From: Burkholderia thailandensis E264
GTDB lineage: Bacteria; Pseudomonadota; Gammaproteobacteria; Burkholderiales; Burkholderiaceae
NCBI RefSeq assembly: GCF_000012365.1
Contig: NC_007651.1
Span: 1,116,001-1,180,000 of the forward strand
Length of the DNA stretch: 64,000 nucleotides
Direction: 5' to 3'
Made by a program: the position numbers and the translations under genes. Below are positions 19,297 through 27,965 of this stretch, piece after piece. How positions within the stretch are numbered: the stretch's first letter is position 1; every line of letters starts with the position of its first letter. The notes beneath the pieces are model-generated. The model did not search any database. It was not told the origin of the DNA and saw only the letters and a list, made by a program, of their open reading frames with translations.

Positions 19297-19673
19297 GGTT
19301 GGCGCGAACACGCGATGCACGTCGGCGCGGCGCGGGTCGAAGCCGTTGGCCGTTCGGACGATGCGGTTGTCTTCGATACGTGCCATACCATGCGAGTACG
19401 AGCCGAGCCGAGGCGATCCGGGCGGATCGTGGAGACGCGAAGCGGCTCCGGGCCGGGAGCGCGGCGTGCCGAGCCCGGATCGAGCCAAGCCCGCGGAGCC
19501 GAGCCGGACGGGGCCGTGCCCGGCTCAACGGCGCGGAGCCGCGACGAACGCCACGCGACCTGGCGGGGGAACGCCCCGCGAAGCGCGACGCAATGCAACG
19601 GGCAGCGCGAAAGCACGGCGTGACGCGCGAGACCGCGCCCTACGTGGGGCCCGACGCGCCGCGTCACGGATCG
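19297..19673. other. Intergenic region between ECF41 sigma gene and its partner
   Basis: No gene is supported here. The sequence is rich in GAGCC/CGAGCC motifs and short inverted repeats but has no T tract that would define a terminator for the sigma gene. Confidence 0.4.
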
Positions 19674-20567
19674 TCACGCGTGACGGGCCGGGATATGCGC
19701 GAGCTTGTCCGGATTGCGCACCGCGTAGATCGCGACGATCCGCGCGCCGTCGGTGACGAACGCCTGCGCCGATTCGATCTGTCCGTCGATGAAGCGCAGC
19801 AGGCCCGGCTCGCCGTTGATCTGCGCGAGCCGGTACTCGATCCGCCCGGCATGGCGTCTGCCGACGACCCAGTACAGATTCGCGATCCGGAGCGCGCCGC
19901 GCAGCACCTTGAAGAACGACGGCACCTTGCCGCCACCGTCGCCGACGAGCTCGACGTCGTCCGCGAGCAGCGCCTGGATCGCGCTGCGCTCGCCGCTTGC
20001 CGAGGCCTGCGCGAAGCGCTCGACGAGTTGCCGGTGCCGGTCGCGCGATACGTCGAAGCGCCGGTGTTCCTGCTGCACGCGCGTCGACGCGCGGTGGACG
20101 AGCTGCCGGCAGGCAGCCTCGCTCTTGTCGAGCAACTGCGCGATTTCCGCGTAGTCGCGCTCGAACGCCTGACGCAGCAGGAACGCCGCGCGTTCCTCGG
20201 GCGACAGGCGTTCGAGCACCCACAGCAGCGCGACCGACAGATCGTCGGCGAATTCGGCCGCGGTCTCGGGCGTGCGCTCGTCGACGTCGACGAGCGGCTC
20301 GGGGAGCCACCAGCCGACATAGGTGTCGCGCTGCGCCTTCGCGGCGCGCAGCCGGTCGATCGACAGCCGGGTGACGACCGTGACGAGCCACGCCTCGGGC
20401 GAGTCGAGCGCGTCGCGGTCGGCCTGATGCCAGCGCAGCCAGGCGTCCTGCAGCACGTCTTCGGCGTCGGCGCGCGTGCCGAGCATTCGGTACGCGATCG
20501 AGAAGAGGCGCGGGCGTAGCGCGGCGAACGGTTCATCGGACGGTGTCGGACGAGAGGTTTCGGTCAT
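19674..20567 (-). CDS. ECF41-family RNA polymerase sigma factor
   Basis: A 297-residue extracytoplasmic-function sigma factor. Region 2 spans about 13-80 (FSIAYRMLGTRADAEDVLQDAWLRW) and region 4 about 115-170. A C-terminal SnoaL-like domain spans about 180-290. All three hallmark motifs of ECF41 are present: WLPEP at 87-91 between the sigma domains, DGGGK at 210-214 and NPDKL at 285-289. In this family the fused C-terminal domain replaces a separate anti-sigma factor and modulates activity. No anti-sigma gene lies nearby. The start is the ATG giving MTETSRP; the frame is open further upstream but without similarity. A promoter at 20634-20660 implies autoregulation. Confidence 0.95.
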   Translation of the reverse strand: MTETSRPTPSDEPFAALRPRLFSIAYRMLGTRADAEDVLQDAWLRWHQADRDALDSPEAWLVTVVTRLSIDRLRAAKAQRDTYVGWWLPEPLVDVDERTPETAAEFADDLSVALLWVLERLSPEERAAFLLRQAFERDYAEIAQLLDKSEAACRQLVHRASTRVQQEHRRFDVSRDRHRQLVERFAQASASGERSAIQALLADDVELVGDGGGKVPSFFKVLRGALRIANLYWVVGRRHAGRIEYRLAQINGEPGLLRFIDGQIESAQAFVTDGARIVAIYAVRNPDKLAHIPARHA

Positions 20568-20629
20568 GTTCTCGGGTTGGCTCGAAAGCGTGCTTGAGGG
20601 CCTGCTTGAATAACTGACGGTTCGAACGA

Positions 20630-21807
20630 TCAAGACGAAGCAGGCGACGTGTTTGTGACAGCAGCGGGCGCCGCGACAGCCGAAGCCCGCCGCTCTTGGG
20701 CTGCGCACGGTGCCGGCGCGCCGCTTCGCGTATGCCGCGCGCGCTCATGCCGCGTGCGTGTCGTCGTCCGATGGCGCGGCCGGCTCGGGGGCCGGCGCGT
20801 TGTCCGTGCGCGGCCCGCCGCATGCCGCGCGCGCGCGCCGTCGCTCGAAGCCCGAGCCGGGGCCATGTCCGGCCCGTCTTCCGTGCGTGCGCCCACGGCG
20901 GCGAACAGCGCGCCGCGCAGCCAGCGATGCGCGGGATCGGCGTGCAGCCGCGGGTGCCACGCGGCGGAGAGCGTGAAGCCGTCGACTTCGATGGGCAGCG
21001 GCAGCAGATCGAGCCGGTCGGCGAAGCGCAGCAGGAAGCGCTCGGGCAGCGCGCACACATAGTCGGTTGCGTCGAGCACGAGCGGCGCGAGATGGTACTG
21101 CTGCACCGATACCGCGACGACCCGCGAGCGTCCGAGCGCGTGCAGGCGTTCGTCCATGAAGCCGCGCAGGCCGCCGCCGTCGCCCGACACGATCACGTGG
21201 CGAAGCGCGCAGTACGCGTCGAGATCGGGCGGCGCGAGGCCGCGCGGATGCCCGTGGCGCTGCGCCATCACGTAGCGCTCGCGCAGCAGCGGGCGTGCGA
21301 TCGTCGCGCGCGGCACCGCGAAATCGGCTGCGATCAGCAGATCGGCCTCGCCGCGCTCGAGCAGTGCGCCCGCGGCGTTGGCGGGCACATTGCGGAACGC
21401 GAGGCGCACGCCCGGCGCATGCGCCGCGACGCGCCGCACGAGATCGAGGCCCGCCATCACGAAGCCGTTGTCGCTCGCGACGATCTGGAACGTGCGTTCG
21501 TCGGTCGCGGGATCGAACGCGGCGCCGTGACGCAGCGCGCGGCCTGCAACTCGCGCAGCGCGCCGCGCAACGGGCCCTGCAGCGCGAGCGCCCGCGCGGT
21601 CGGCACCATGCCGCGGCCGTTCTTCGCGGGCAGCAGCAGCGGATCGCCGATCAGCTCGCGCAGCCTCGCGAGCTGCGCGGACAACGCCGGCTGGCTCAAA
21701 TGCAGCCGCGCGGTCGCGCGCGTCACGTTCGCCTCTTCGAGCAGCACGTCGAGTGCGGCGAGCAGCGCGAGGTCGGCGCCGCGCCATTCGGCCGACATAT
21801 TTCCCAT
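20630..21807 (-). pseudogene. LysR-family transcriptional regulator, frameshifted
   Basis: The N-terminal part (from MGNMSAEWRGADLALL) is a clear LysR winged helix-turn-helix with RATARLHLSQPALSAQLARL. It reads in one frame to LRELQAA near 21540. The effector domain (RTFQIVASDNGFVMAGLDLV, then GDGGGLRGFMDERLHALG) continues in another frame to a late stop at 20630. The break falls in a GCGCGC run at about 21533-21541, where two extra bases would explain it. The last 70 or so residues are Arg-rich and unlike LysR, so the true 3' end may be nearer 20850. It diverges from a transporter gene that is also broken. A sequencing error cannot be excluded. Confidence 0.8.
20634..20660 (-). promoter_or_regulatory. 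ECF41-type promoter of the sigma gene (autoregulation)
   Basis: On the minus strand TGTCACA (20654-20660) is followed after 16 bases by CGTC (20634-20637) and TTG, identical in layout to the promoter at 19270-19296. Even the two flanking bases match (TGTCACAAAC and CGTCTTG in both). The start codon lies about 60 bases downstream. Confidence 0.85.
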
Positions 21808-21813
21808 GTAAAT
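21799..21813. promoter_or_regulatory. LysR-type T-N11-A box in the divergent region
   Basis: ATTT, seven bases, AAAT form an inverted repeat containing T-N11-A, the usual LysR recognition layout, within an AT-rich patch (about 21795-21850) between the divergent regulator and transporter genes. It overlaps the first LysR start codon, which would favour the downstream ATG at 21798. Confidence 0.4.
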
Positions 21814-21915
21814 GGCTCCAATACGAAGAATCGATTTCAAATATATCAACGGGATGCGCAGACTGTCGCGAGACGCGGTTTCGGTGGCCGCGACCGGACT
21901 TTCGAGGGGCATGCG

Positions 21916-22868
21916 ATGAAGACGCACGAAACCGAGCGTCACGCGCTGCGTGCGCTCGCGAGCGCCAATTTCGCGACGGGCAGCATGTCGTACGGCGTCG
22001 TGGGCGTACTGCCGTCGCTCGCCGCCGACTGGCGGATCGCGCCGGGGCGCGCGGCGCTGCTGATGGCGGCGTTCTCGATCGCGTTCGCGCTTGGCGCGCC
22101 GGTGCTGCAAATGCTGATCGGGCATCCGTCGCCGGCGCGGCGTGCTGATCGCCGGCCTGCTGACGACGTCGCTCGCGACGCTCGCCGGCGCGCTCGCGCC
22201 GAGCTTCGGCTGGCTGCTCGCGACGCGGATCGTCGCGGGCATCGGCGCGGGCGCGGTGAGCCCGGTCGCGACGGCGGTCGGCGCCGGGCTCGCGCCGGCC
22301 GAGCGGCAGGGCAAGGCGCTCGCGATCGTGTTCGCCGGCGTGACGTTGTCGAGCGTCGTCAGCGCGCCGTTGTCGGCGTGGATCGCGCAGGCGCTCGGCT
22401 GGCTCGCCGCCGTCGCGCTCGGCAGCGCCGCGTGGATCGCCGGCACGGTCCGCGATGCTCGCGGTGTTCGCGTGCCTTGCCGCGCTCGCGGCGACCGGCT
22501 TCGGAGGCGACGCTCGGCTCGTTGCGGCGCTCGCGCTGCTCATGCCCTGGGCGCTGATGCAGGACCTGTTCTATCCGTCGCAACTGCGGCGCGTCGTTGG
22601 TCTCGAGCCGCATTGCCGGGGGATGGCGCTCGCGCTCAATTCGTCGGGCATCTTCGCGGGCATCTCGCTCGGTTCGGCGCTCGGCGGGCGCGTCGCCGAC
22701 ACATGGGGCGTCGGCCTGCTCGCGCCGACGTCGGCGGCGCTGACGGTCGCCGCGCTGATTGCATTTGGCATTTCGCGGCGGTATGCGGGCGAGCCGCGCG
22801 CGAGTGCGGCTGCGAGTGCTGCTGCGAGTGCTGCTGCGAGTGCGGCGGGCACGCGAGCCGCCGGATGA
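21916..22868 (+). pseudogene. MFS drug/sugar efflux transporter, frameshifted with internal loss
   Basis: Three MFS fragments follow one another in three frames. Fragment one (21916 to about 22140) begins MKTHETERHALRALASANF and covers the first two helices. Fragment two (about 22142-22440) covers roughly helices 3-6 (LIAGLLTTSLATLAGALAPS, then GIGAGAVSPVATAVGAGLAP). Fragment three (about 22455-22868) covers the last helices (LLMPWALMQDLFYPSQLRRV, SGIFAGISLGSALGGRVAD). Together they make about 310 residues against about 390 expected; the part corresponding to about helices 7-8 is missing, so there is probably an internal deletion as well as frameshifts. The 3' end carries a 12-bp repeat coding Ala/Ser. 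Confidence 0.8.
22800..22847. repeat. 12-bp tandem repeat, 4 copies
   Basis: Four copies of a 12-mer (GCGAGTGCTGCT, with GCGGC variants in the first and last) lie at the 3' end of the broken MFS gene and encode Ala-Ser-Ala-Ala in the surviving frame. Confidence 0.9.
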
Positions 22869-22934
22869 CGCGCGAATCGGCGGCGCGCGAGCCGGAGTCC
22901 ATTGACGGTGCTCGCCCTCGCTCGTCGCGCGGCG

Positions 22935-23399
22935 TCATCCGTTCGGCGCCGCACGCCGCCAGACGAGCCGGGCGTGCTTGAGCGCGCCGTTCAGCCGCAG
23001 CGGCGTGGGCGTGCCGAGATGCAGCGCGTCGCCGGTCGGCTCGACGATGCGCGTCTGAATCCGGCCGAGCCAGTTCGGGAACAGCGATACGGCCATTTCG
23101 TGCGACAGCGCGCACGTCGCTTCGTCGACGAAGAACCGTCCCGCGTACGCAAGGTACGTGCGCCCCGCGCGCGCGTATTCGGCTGGGGTGCCGCGATACG
23201 GATCGTCGCCGGAGAACGGCGCGCGGGTGCGCGCTTGCAACTGCGCGGACATGTAGCCGTCGGCCGTATAGACGATGAAGCCGAGCGGCGCATCGCCGAA
23301 CGGCGCGTCGCGCACGCCGGTTTGCGCGTCGATCTCGACGTACGACTCGAGCGTCCATGCGCCGAGCAGTCGTTGCCTGAGGTTGCGTGCTTCGTTCAT
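22935..23399 (-). CDS. Lipocalin-like domain protein
   Basis: A 154-residue protein resembling the lipocalin-like 5 family (PF13924). The N-terminus RQRLLGAWTLESYVEID is the diagnostic start of these small beta-barrel proteins, followed by APLGFIVYTADGYMSAQL and later HEMAVSLFPNWLG. There is no signal peptide, so it should be cytoplasmic. Its ligand is unknown. The start is the ATG preceded by GGAG ten bases upstream (MNEARNLRQ); an earlier in-frame start has no such site. It lies beside, but on the opposite strand to, the broken MFS gene. Confidence 0.8.
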   Translation of the reverse strand: MNEARNLRQRLLGAWTLESYVEIDAQTGVRDAPFGDAPLGFIVYTADGYMSAQLQARTRAPFSGDDPYRGTPAEYARAGRTYLAYAGRFFVDEATCALSHEMAVSLFPNWLGRIQTRIVEPTGDALHLGTPTPLRLNGALKHARLVWRRAAPNG

Positions 23400-23493
23400 C
23401 GAAGGCTCCTCGTGCGAATCGCCGCCGACACGCACCGCCGCGCGCGCGGGTGCGGGCGACGGCGGGCGCGGCCATGCCGGCGGCGCCCGCCTG

Positions 23494-23823
23494 CTACTTC
23501 GGCGGCAGCGAGCGGACGAACTCGAGCGCCGCGGCGATCAGGCTGCGGCGCAACGCGTCGTTGCCGTACGCGGCGGGCGCGGCGCGCACCCAGCCCTGCA
23601 TCGGCCTGCCGCGCGAAGTCATCCGGACGATGCCCGGGCGCTGCAGCGCCCAGCCGTCATTGTCCTTGCCGAGCCTGACGAGCAGGCCATCGCCGCGTGC
23701 GCAGCACAGCAGGTGGCCGCCGAGCAGCCAAGCCCGGCCGCCGAACATCGCTTTCGCGACGACGTTGTGCTCGTATTTCAGTTCGTCTTCGACGAGCGCT
23801 TCGAGTCCGGGATCGCGAGCCAT
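23494..23823 (-). CDS. TfoX N-terminal domain family protein
   Basis: A 109-residue protein with the TfoX/Sxy N-terminal fold. VEDELKYEHNVVAKAMFGGRAWLLGGHLLCCARGDGLLVRLG is the diagnostic stretch, with the conserved KAMFGG motif near residue 28. The C-terminal TfoX helix-hairpin domain is absent. Single-domain members are common and have no proved role in competence. I start at MARDPGLEALV; upstream in-frame sequence is Arg-rich and unlike the family. The 5' region lies close to the heptamer arrays. Confidence 0.8.
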   Translation of the reverse strand: MARDPGLEALVEDELKYEHNVVAKAMFGGRAWLLGGHLLCCARGDGLLVRLGKDNDGWALQRPGIVRMTSRGRPMQGWVRAAPAAYGNDALRRSLIAAALEFVRSLPPK

Positions 23824-24078
23824 TCGACGGTTTCGTTCCTGGCGGGACGCGGCGTGCGGCCCGCGCCGGCAAACGTGCAGACGCACGCCGGCATGCTTCA
23901 TCGTAGTGCGTGGACGGCGCGGCGCAAATGGACGCGCGCGCGGTGGGGGGCGTTCGCGCGGCGAGTGCTCGCTCGCGGCGGGCCGCGCGGCTTGACGGCG
24001 AAGCCGGGGGCGAGTGATGTCGTCCCGGGCGGTCGACGAAAAAGCGCTGCTCGGCGCGCGCGGGATAGTCGATCATCG

Positions 24079-24196
<118 letters not shown>

Positions 24197-24265
24197 TGCT
24201 GCGTACCGCAAAGGGCACGCGGCGATCAAATGCCAGCCGCCCGATGCCGACGATGCTCCCAACAT

Positions 24266-24321
24266 GCCAAACGCCAAACGCCAAACGCCAAACGCCAAAC
24301 GCCAAACGCCAAACGCCAAAC
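24266..24321. repeat. Heptanucleotide tandem array (GCCAAAC), 8 copies
   Basis: Eight perfect copies of GCCAAAC, separated by 69 bp from the CGCGAAC array. It is unrelated in sequence to that array apart from period and the AAC core. Confidence 0.97.
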
Positions 24322-24389
24322 GGCACTCGCCACCGAACGCCGCCGCAGCGGGCGGGCATCGCCTCCGCCGCGGCGCTGGTCGCGCGGCG

Positions 24390-24683
24390 TCAATAGCCGT
24401 GGGTGACGAGCGACAACACCGATAGATCCGGATGCGTGCCGTCGACGATGCTGCGGCCGATCGACACCGCTTCGTGGAACGCCTCGTCGGCGCTGCGAAA
24501 GCTCTCTTCGCCATCCGCGTGAAACGGCACCGTATGGCCGGGCAGGGCCGGATCGGCCCCCGGATGGCACACATAGCCGGCGTACGTGTAGCGGTTCGCG
24601 TCGGTTTGCGTCGGGGTCGGCGACACGTGGATCTCGAAGCCTTCGTAATCGACCTGTCGAGACGGAAGCGGCGGCTCGGACAT
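24390..24683 (-). CDS. Hypothetical protein, about 97 residues
   Basis: I do not recognise the family. The product is small, acidic and without signal peptide or membrane segments. It contains YEGFEIHVSPTPTQTDANRY, then TYAGYVCHPGAD and a C-terminal ADEAFHEAVSIGRSIVDG helix. The frame's amino-acid use looks like a real protein, unlike its Arg-rich neighbours. Two starts are possible: ATG at 24683 (GGGAG six bases upstream), chosen here, or ATG at 24737 (AAGGA ten bases upstream), which adds 18 residues. The 3' end lies next to the heptamer arrays. Confidence 0.65.
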   Translation of the reverse strand: MSEPPLPSRQVDYEGFEIHVSPTPTQTDANRYTYAGYVCHPGADPALPGHTVPFHADGEESFRSADEAFHEAVSIGRSIVDGTHPDLSVLSLVTHGY

Positions 24684-24737
24684 GGCTGTCTCCCAGGCCG
24701 CGCCCGGCATGCACTGCGCCCGTTGCGCGGCCGTCAT

Positions 24738-25618
24738 TTGGTCGTTGTCCTTTGAAGGAAATTCTAGGCGATGCGAAGCGCGGCGGCGCGTGCGGCGCAG
24801 CGTGCGAGGCGGGGGCGAGGGCGGTGGCGGAACGAGGGCGACATGGACCGCGATCGTCGCCGTCGTCACGGGCGCGCCGCGGGCCGTGCGCGTCGGCTGC
24901 CGTTCGACCATCGCGCCGCCGGCTGGCCGCCAGCCAGCCGTCCTCCCGTTACCCGCCGCCCGGCCGCCGCCGCGTCGCGCGGGCACGTCGCATGCTGCGC
25001 GACGGATTCGTTCGCGGCAGGAGACGCTATGCGCCCCGAATTTTCTCGAAGCGTGGCGTGGGGCGACCTGTCGCCGCCGGACGACGACGGCCGGATTGGC
25101 GGCGACGATGGCGTTCCGCTCGAAGCGGAGCGGATCGAACACCGAATCGAACTCGGCGGGCCGCGCGACGGCACGCGCGACAGGCGACGCGCGACAGGCG
25201 ACGCGCGACAGGCGGCGTGCAGCCCGCGCCGATGGCACCGTTCGGCAGTTCCGGTGCGGCGCCGGGCGGTGCCTCCGGCGGAGGCCGATCAATCGGGCGG
25301 ATTGTCACATGACGGCCGTCGCTTGCCGTGCGCGCGCCTATGCGCATCGTTGGGACAACGAACGTCGGCCGCATTCGATCGAACGAAGTCGCGAGTCGGA
25401 GGCCCGCGGTTGTGGCGAGCCAACGCGGGAGGGCAGAGGCGCGCGCGTCGTCGACGATCGCGGTGTACCGAAAAATGCAGGCAATGCGGGCGTTCGATTC
25501 GTCTTTTGTCGATTAGTGGGCCGCTTCTAGGTCGCTCTTTGACCATGGGTATGTTTCGACATAGAACCTACACGGAAGCAAACAGTGAAGCGTCGCGACG
25601 GCCCGATGAGGAGACGCC
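24738..25618. other. Long non-coding stretch, about 880 bp
   Basis: All frames are Arg/Ala/Pro-rich or interrupted and none resembles a protein family, so I call no gene. The stretch holds a triple 14-bp repeat (25173-25214). Its right end should contain the promoter for the foldase-like/hydrolase pair. The region could be a decayed gene beyond recognition. Confidence 0.5.
25173..25214. repeat. 14-bp tandem repeat, 3 exact copies
   Basis: ACGCGCGACAGGCG occurs three times without mismatch. The period is twice seven, like the nearby heptamer arrays. Confidence 0.9.
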
Positions 25619-26332
25619 GTGAAAAAATCGAAAGCGCTTTGGCGGATCGCATTGCTGTTGGCGATGATCGGCGTGGCGGTGGCAGGATGGCGATACGTAT
25701 CGCCGTCGCAGACGGCCGTCGCCCGGCCCGTGCGATCCGACGCGGTGTCCGACGCGCGCGGCGGTGCGCTTGCGGATGCGGCAGACGAGACGCGGGCCGA
25801 TGCCGGCCCCTCCGAGCGCAGGCTGGATCTCGCCGCACTGCGAAAGAGTCTCGCCGGCCGCGACGATGCGCAGGCGCAACTGCAGCGCATCGTCGCATTC
25901 ACCCGCTTTCGCGACCGGATCGCGGCATACGGCGAAGGCAGGAACAGCATGCCGGCCGCGGAGCGGGCGCGCCTGGCCCGTCAGATTCTTGCGGAACTGC
26001 CCGAACACGTCGCGCGCAACGAAATTGTTCCCGTGCAGGCCGAGGCGCTCAGTGCCGCATTGCTTGCGGACGCAACGGCGGATTCCGACACGCGCGGCGC
26101 GGCCATCCAGTCGATGCGGCAGCAGTGGGACGCGTACGCCCGGCAGACCGTGGGGCCGTCGCCCGCCAGCGATCCGCGTTATCTGGCCTATGCGCGGCAG
26201 AGCCGGGACATCGTCCGGCAGGTTCAGGCGAGCGGCTCCGATCCCGATCAGCAACAGGCCGTCATCGCGCAACGCTTGCAGGCGCTGCGCGTTCAACTGT
26301 TCGACCAGACGTCCCGATCCGATACCCGCTGA
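25619..26332 (+). CDS. Membrane-anchored lipase-chaperone-like (LifO/PlcR type) protein, tentative
   Basis: A 237-residue protein with one N-terminal membrane anchor (ALWRIALLLAMIGVAVAGW), a low-complexity spacer and an all-helical periplasmic body. Segments such as LRKSLAGRDDAQAQLQRIVAFTRFRDRIAAYGEG and PDQQQAVIAQRLQALRVQLFD recall lipase-specific foldases and the phospholipase C accessory protein PlcR. It is shorter than LifO (about 340) and lacks the RxxFDY motif, so the assignment is tentative. The start is GTG with GGAG six bases upstream. It lies 71 bp before a secreted hydrolase, which would be its natural client. Confidence 0.55.
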   Translation: MKKSKALWRIALLLAMIGVAVAGWRYVSPSQTAVARPVRSDAVSDARGGALADAADETRADAGPSERRLDLAALRKSLAGRDDAQAQLQRIVAFTRFRDRIAAYGEGRNSMPAAERARLARQILAELPEHVARNEIVPVQAEALSAALLADATADSDTRGAAIQSMRQQWDAYARQTVGPSPASDPRYLAYARQSRDIVRQVQASGSDPDQQQAVIAQRLQALRVQLFDQTSRSDTR

Positions 26333-26403
26333 GCGAACCGCGGCCGCGTTGCCGTTCGAGTGCGCGCGCCGCGGACAACCGATCGATACCGATGGAGGAG
26401 AGC

Positions 26404-27780
26404 ATGTCCGTTCGCGAATGTCTCGAATGCCTGTGCGTTGCCGGCCTGCTGAGCGTGGCGGCCGTCGATGCCGATGCAGCCGCTGCGGCGACGCAGGACC
26501 CGTCGATTCCCTATTATTCGTGGTACGAAGTGACGCTGCCGGAAAGCAGCGGCGCGTCGTGCGGCAACGGCACGCCGATGCGCTTCTATATCAATCGCGC
26601 GCAATCGGACAATTTGCTCTACATGATGGAGCCGGGCGGCGCATGCTGGGATCACGGCACCTGCACCGAAACCGCGACCGGAGCCGAGGCGGGGCTCGGC
26701 GCGTTCAATCCCGACGGCATCCCCCACAACTACGTGAACGGCACCGTGCAGCAGAGCCTGAAGTCGTCGTTCCTATCGCCGCTGATGACGCGGATGGACC
26801 TCGCGCACATCCTCGTCGGCGAGCCGAAGGTCGAGACGCAGGAGTGGACGCAGGTGTTCGTTCCGTACTGCACGGGCGACATCCATATGGGCAGTGCGGT
26901 GCGCAGCTATGTGTCGCCGTCGGGCGACTGGCGGATTCAACACTACAGCGGCCTGAAAAACGTCCGGGTGATCGCGCAGTGGCTCGTCGATCACGGATTC
27001 GGCAAGCCGAGCCGGCTGCTCGTGTACGGAACGAGCGCGGGCGGCTACGGCACCCTCGGCAACTACGCGACGCTGCGCGCCACGTTGCAGCCGCAACGGC
27101 ACAGCTCGCTGCTCGACGACGCGGGCACCGTTTTCAATACGCGCTTCGGCGCCGACCCGGCGGCGTACCCGTCCGTCGGCCTGTACGACAAGGTGCGCGA
27201 CGAATGGGGGATGACGGCGCCTGACGGCATGATCACGATCAACAGCCAGCTGACCCGCAACTTCGATCCGGGCAACATGGGCAGCGCGTATGCGGCGCTA
27301 TCGGCGACCTATCCGCACGATCGCTTCGGTTATACGACGTACCGGCGCGACAGGATCATCGCGGCCTACCATTACCGTCCTTTCGTGCCGGCGGTGATCG
27401 CGGCGCCGGACGACGCGACCAAGGACGCACTGTCGCTCGCGATGTTCGACCGCGAACTGAGCGATCTGAAGCAGATGCTGAATCCGTTGCCGAACTTCGG
27501 CTATTTCATCCCGTGGGCGCGCGACGACTTCATGGGCAACCATCAGGTGACGGCCGTCAGCTTCACGGGATCGGGCATCCACGAGAACGGCATCGACGCG
27601 GACGTCGGCACGTTCGTCGCCGATCTGCTCAATCAACAGGACCCGGCGGACGCGCCCGTCATGAAGGCATACCGGACCGAGCAATGGTCGGACTTCACGT
27701 TCTCGACCTTTCTTGCGTGGATCGACAGCATCTTCAACCTGACCGGCGAAGCCGGGCCGGTTTCCGGACATCGATCCTGA
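26404..27780 (+). CDS. Secreted NOTUM/pectin-acetylesterase-family serine hydrolase
   Basis: A 458-residue protein with a signal-like N-terminus ending about residue 28 (AVDADAAAAA). The body matches the pectin acetylesterase/NOTUM family: the early CGNGTPMRFYINRAQSDNLL, the EPGGACWDHGTC motif and the nucleophile elbow GTSAGG with Ser211. Candidate catalytic histidines are in GNHQ (about 380) and GSGIHENG. Cysteines in CGNGT, ACWDHGTC and VPYCTGD could form disulfides. The family removes acyl groups from polysaccharides or protein lipids; the substrate here is unknown. The ATG is preceded by a strong GGAGGAG. It is likely co-transcribed with the foldase-like gene. Confidence 0.8.
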   Translation: MSVRECLECLCVAGLLSVAAVDADAAAAATQDPSIPYYSWYEVTLPESSGASCGNGTPMRFYINRAQSDNLLYMMEPGGACWDHGTCTETATGAEAGLGAFNPDGIPHNYVNGTVQQSLKSSFLSPLMTRMDLAHILVGEPKVETQEWTQVFVPYCTGDIHMGSAVRSYVSPSGDWRIQHYSGLKNVRVIAQWLVDHGFGKPSRLLVYGTSAGGYGTLGNYATLRATLQPQRHSSLLDDAGTVFNTRFGADPAAYPSVGLYDKVRDEWGMTAPDGMITINSQLTRNFDPGNMGSAYAALSATYPHDRFGYTTYRRDRIIAAYHYRPFVPAVIAAPDDATKDALSLAMFDRELSDLKQMLNPLPNFGYFIPWARDDFMGNHQVTAVSFTGSGIHENGIDADVGTFVADLLNQQDPADAPVMKAYRTEQWSDFTFSTFLAWIDSIFNLTGEAGPVSGHRS

Positions 27781-27965
27781 ACGGGCGGCGCGGAAGCCGG
27801 CGGCGCGAATCGTCCGGCGTGCGCGACGCTATCGCGTTGCGGCGGCGTTTGCCTCGCGCGCGAGCAATACGCCCGCTGCGCCGTGCGCGGGTTGCGGGCG
27901 TGAGCGCATACGCGCGCAAGGCGGCGGTCGGCTCGTTTCGCGAGCGGTTGTCGCGCCGCGGCGCG

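Noticed and set aside
21295..22557. Programmed frameshifting as the reason for the multi-frame MFS gene
   Set aside because: Two separate frame changes plus missing helices and no slippery site point to decay rather than recoding.
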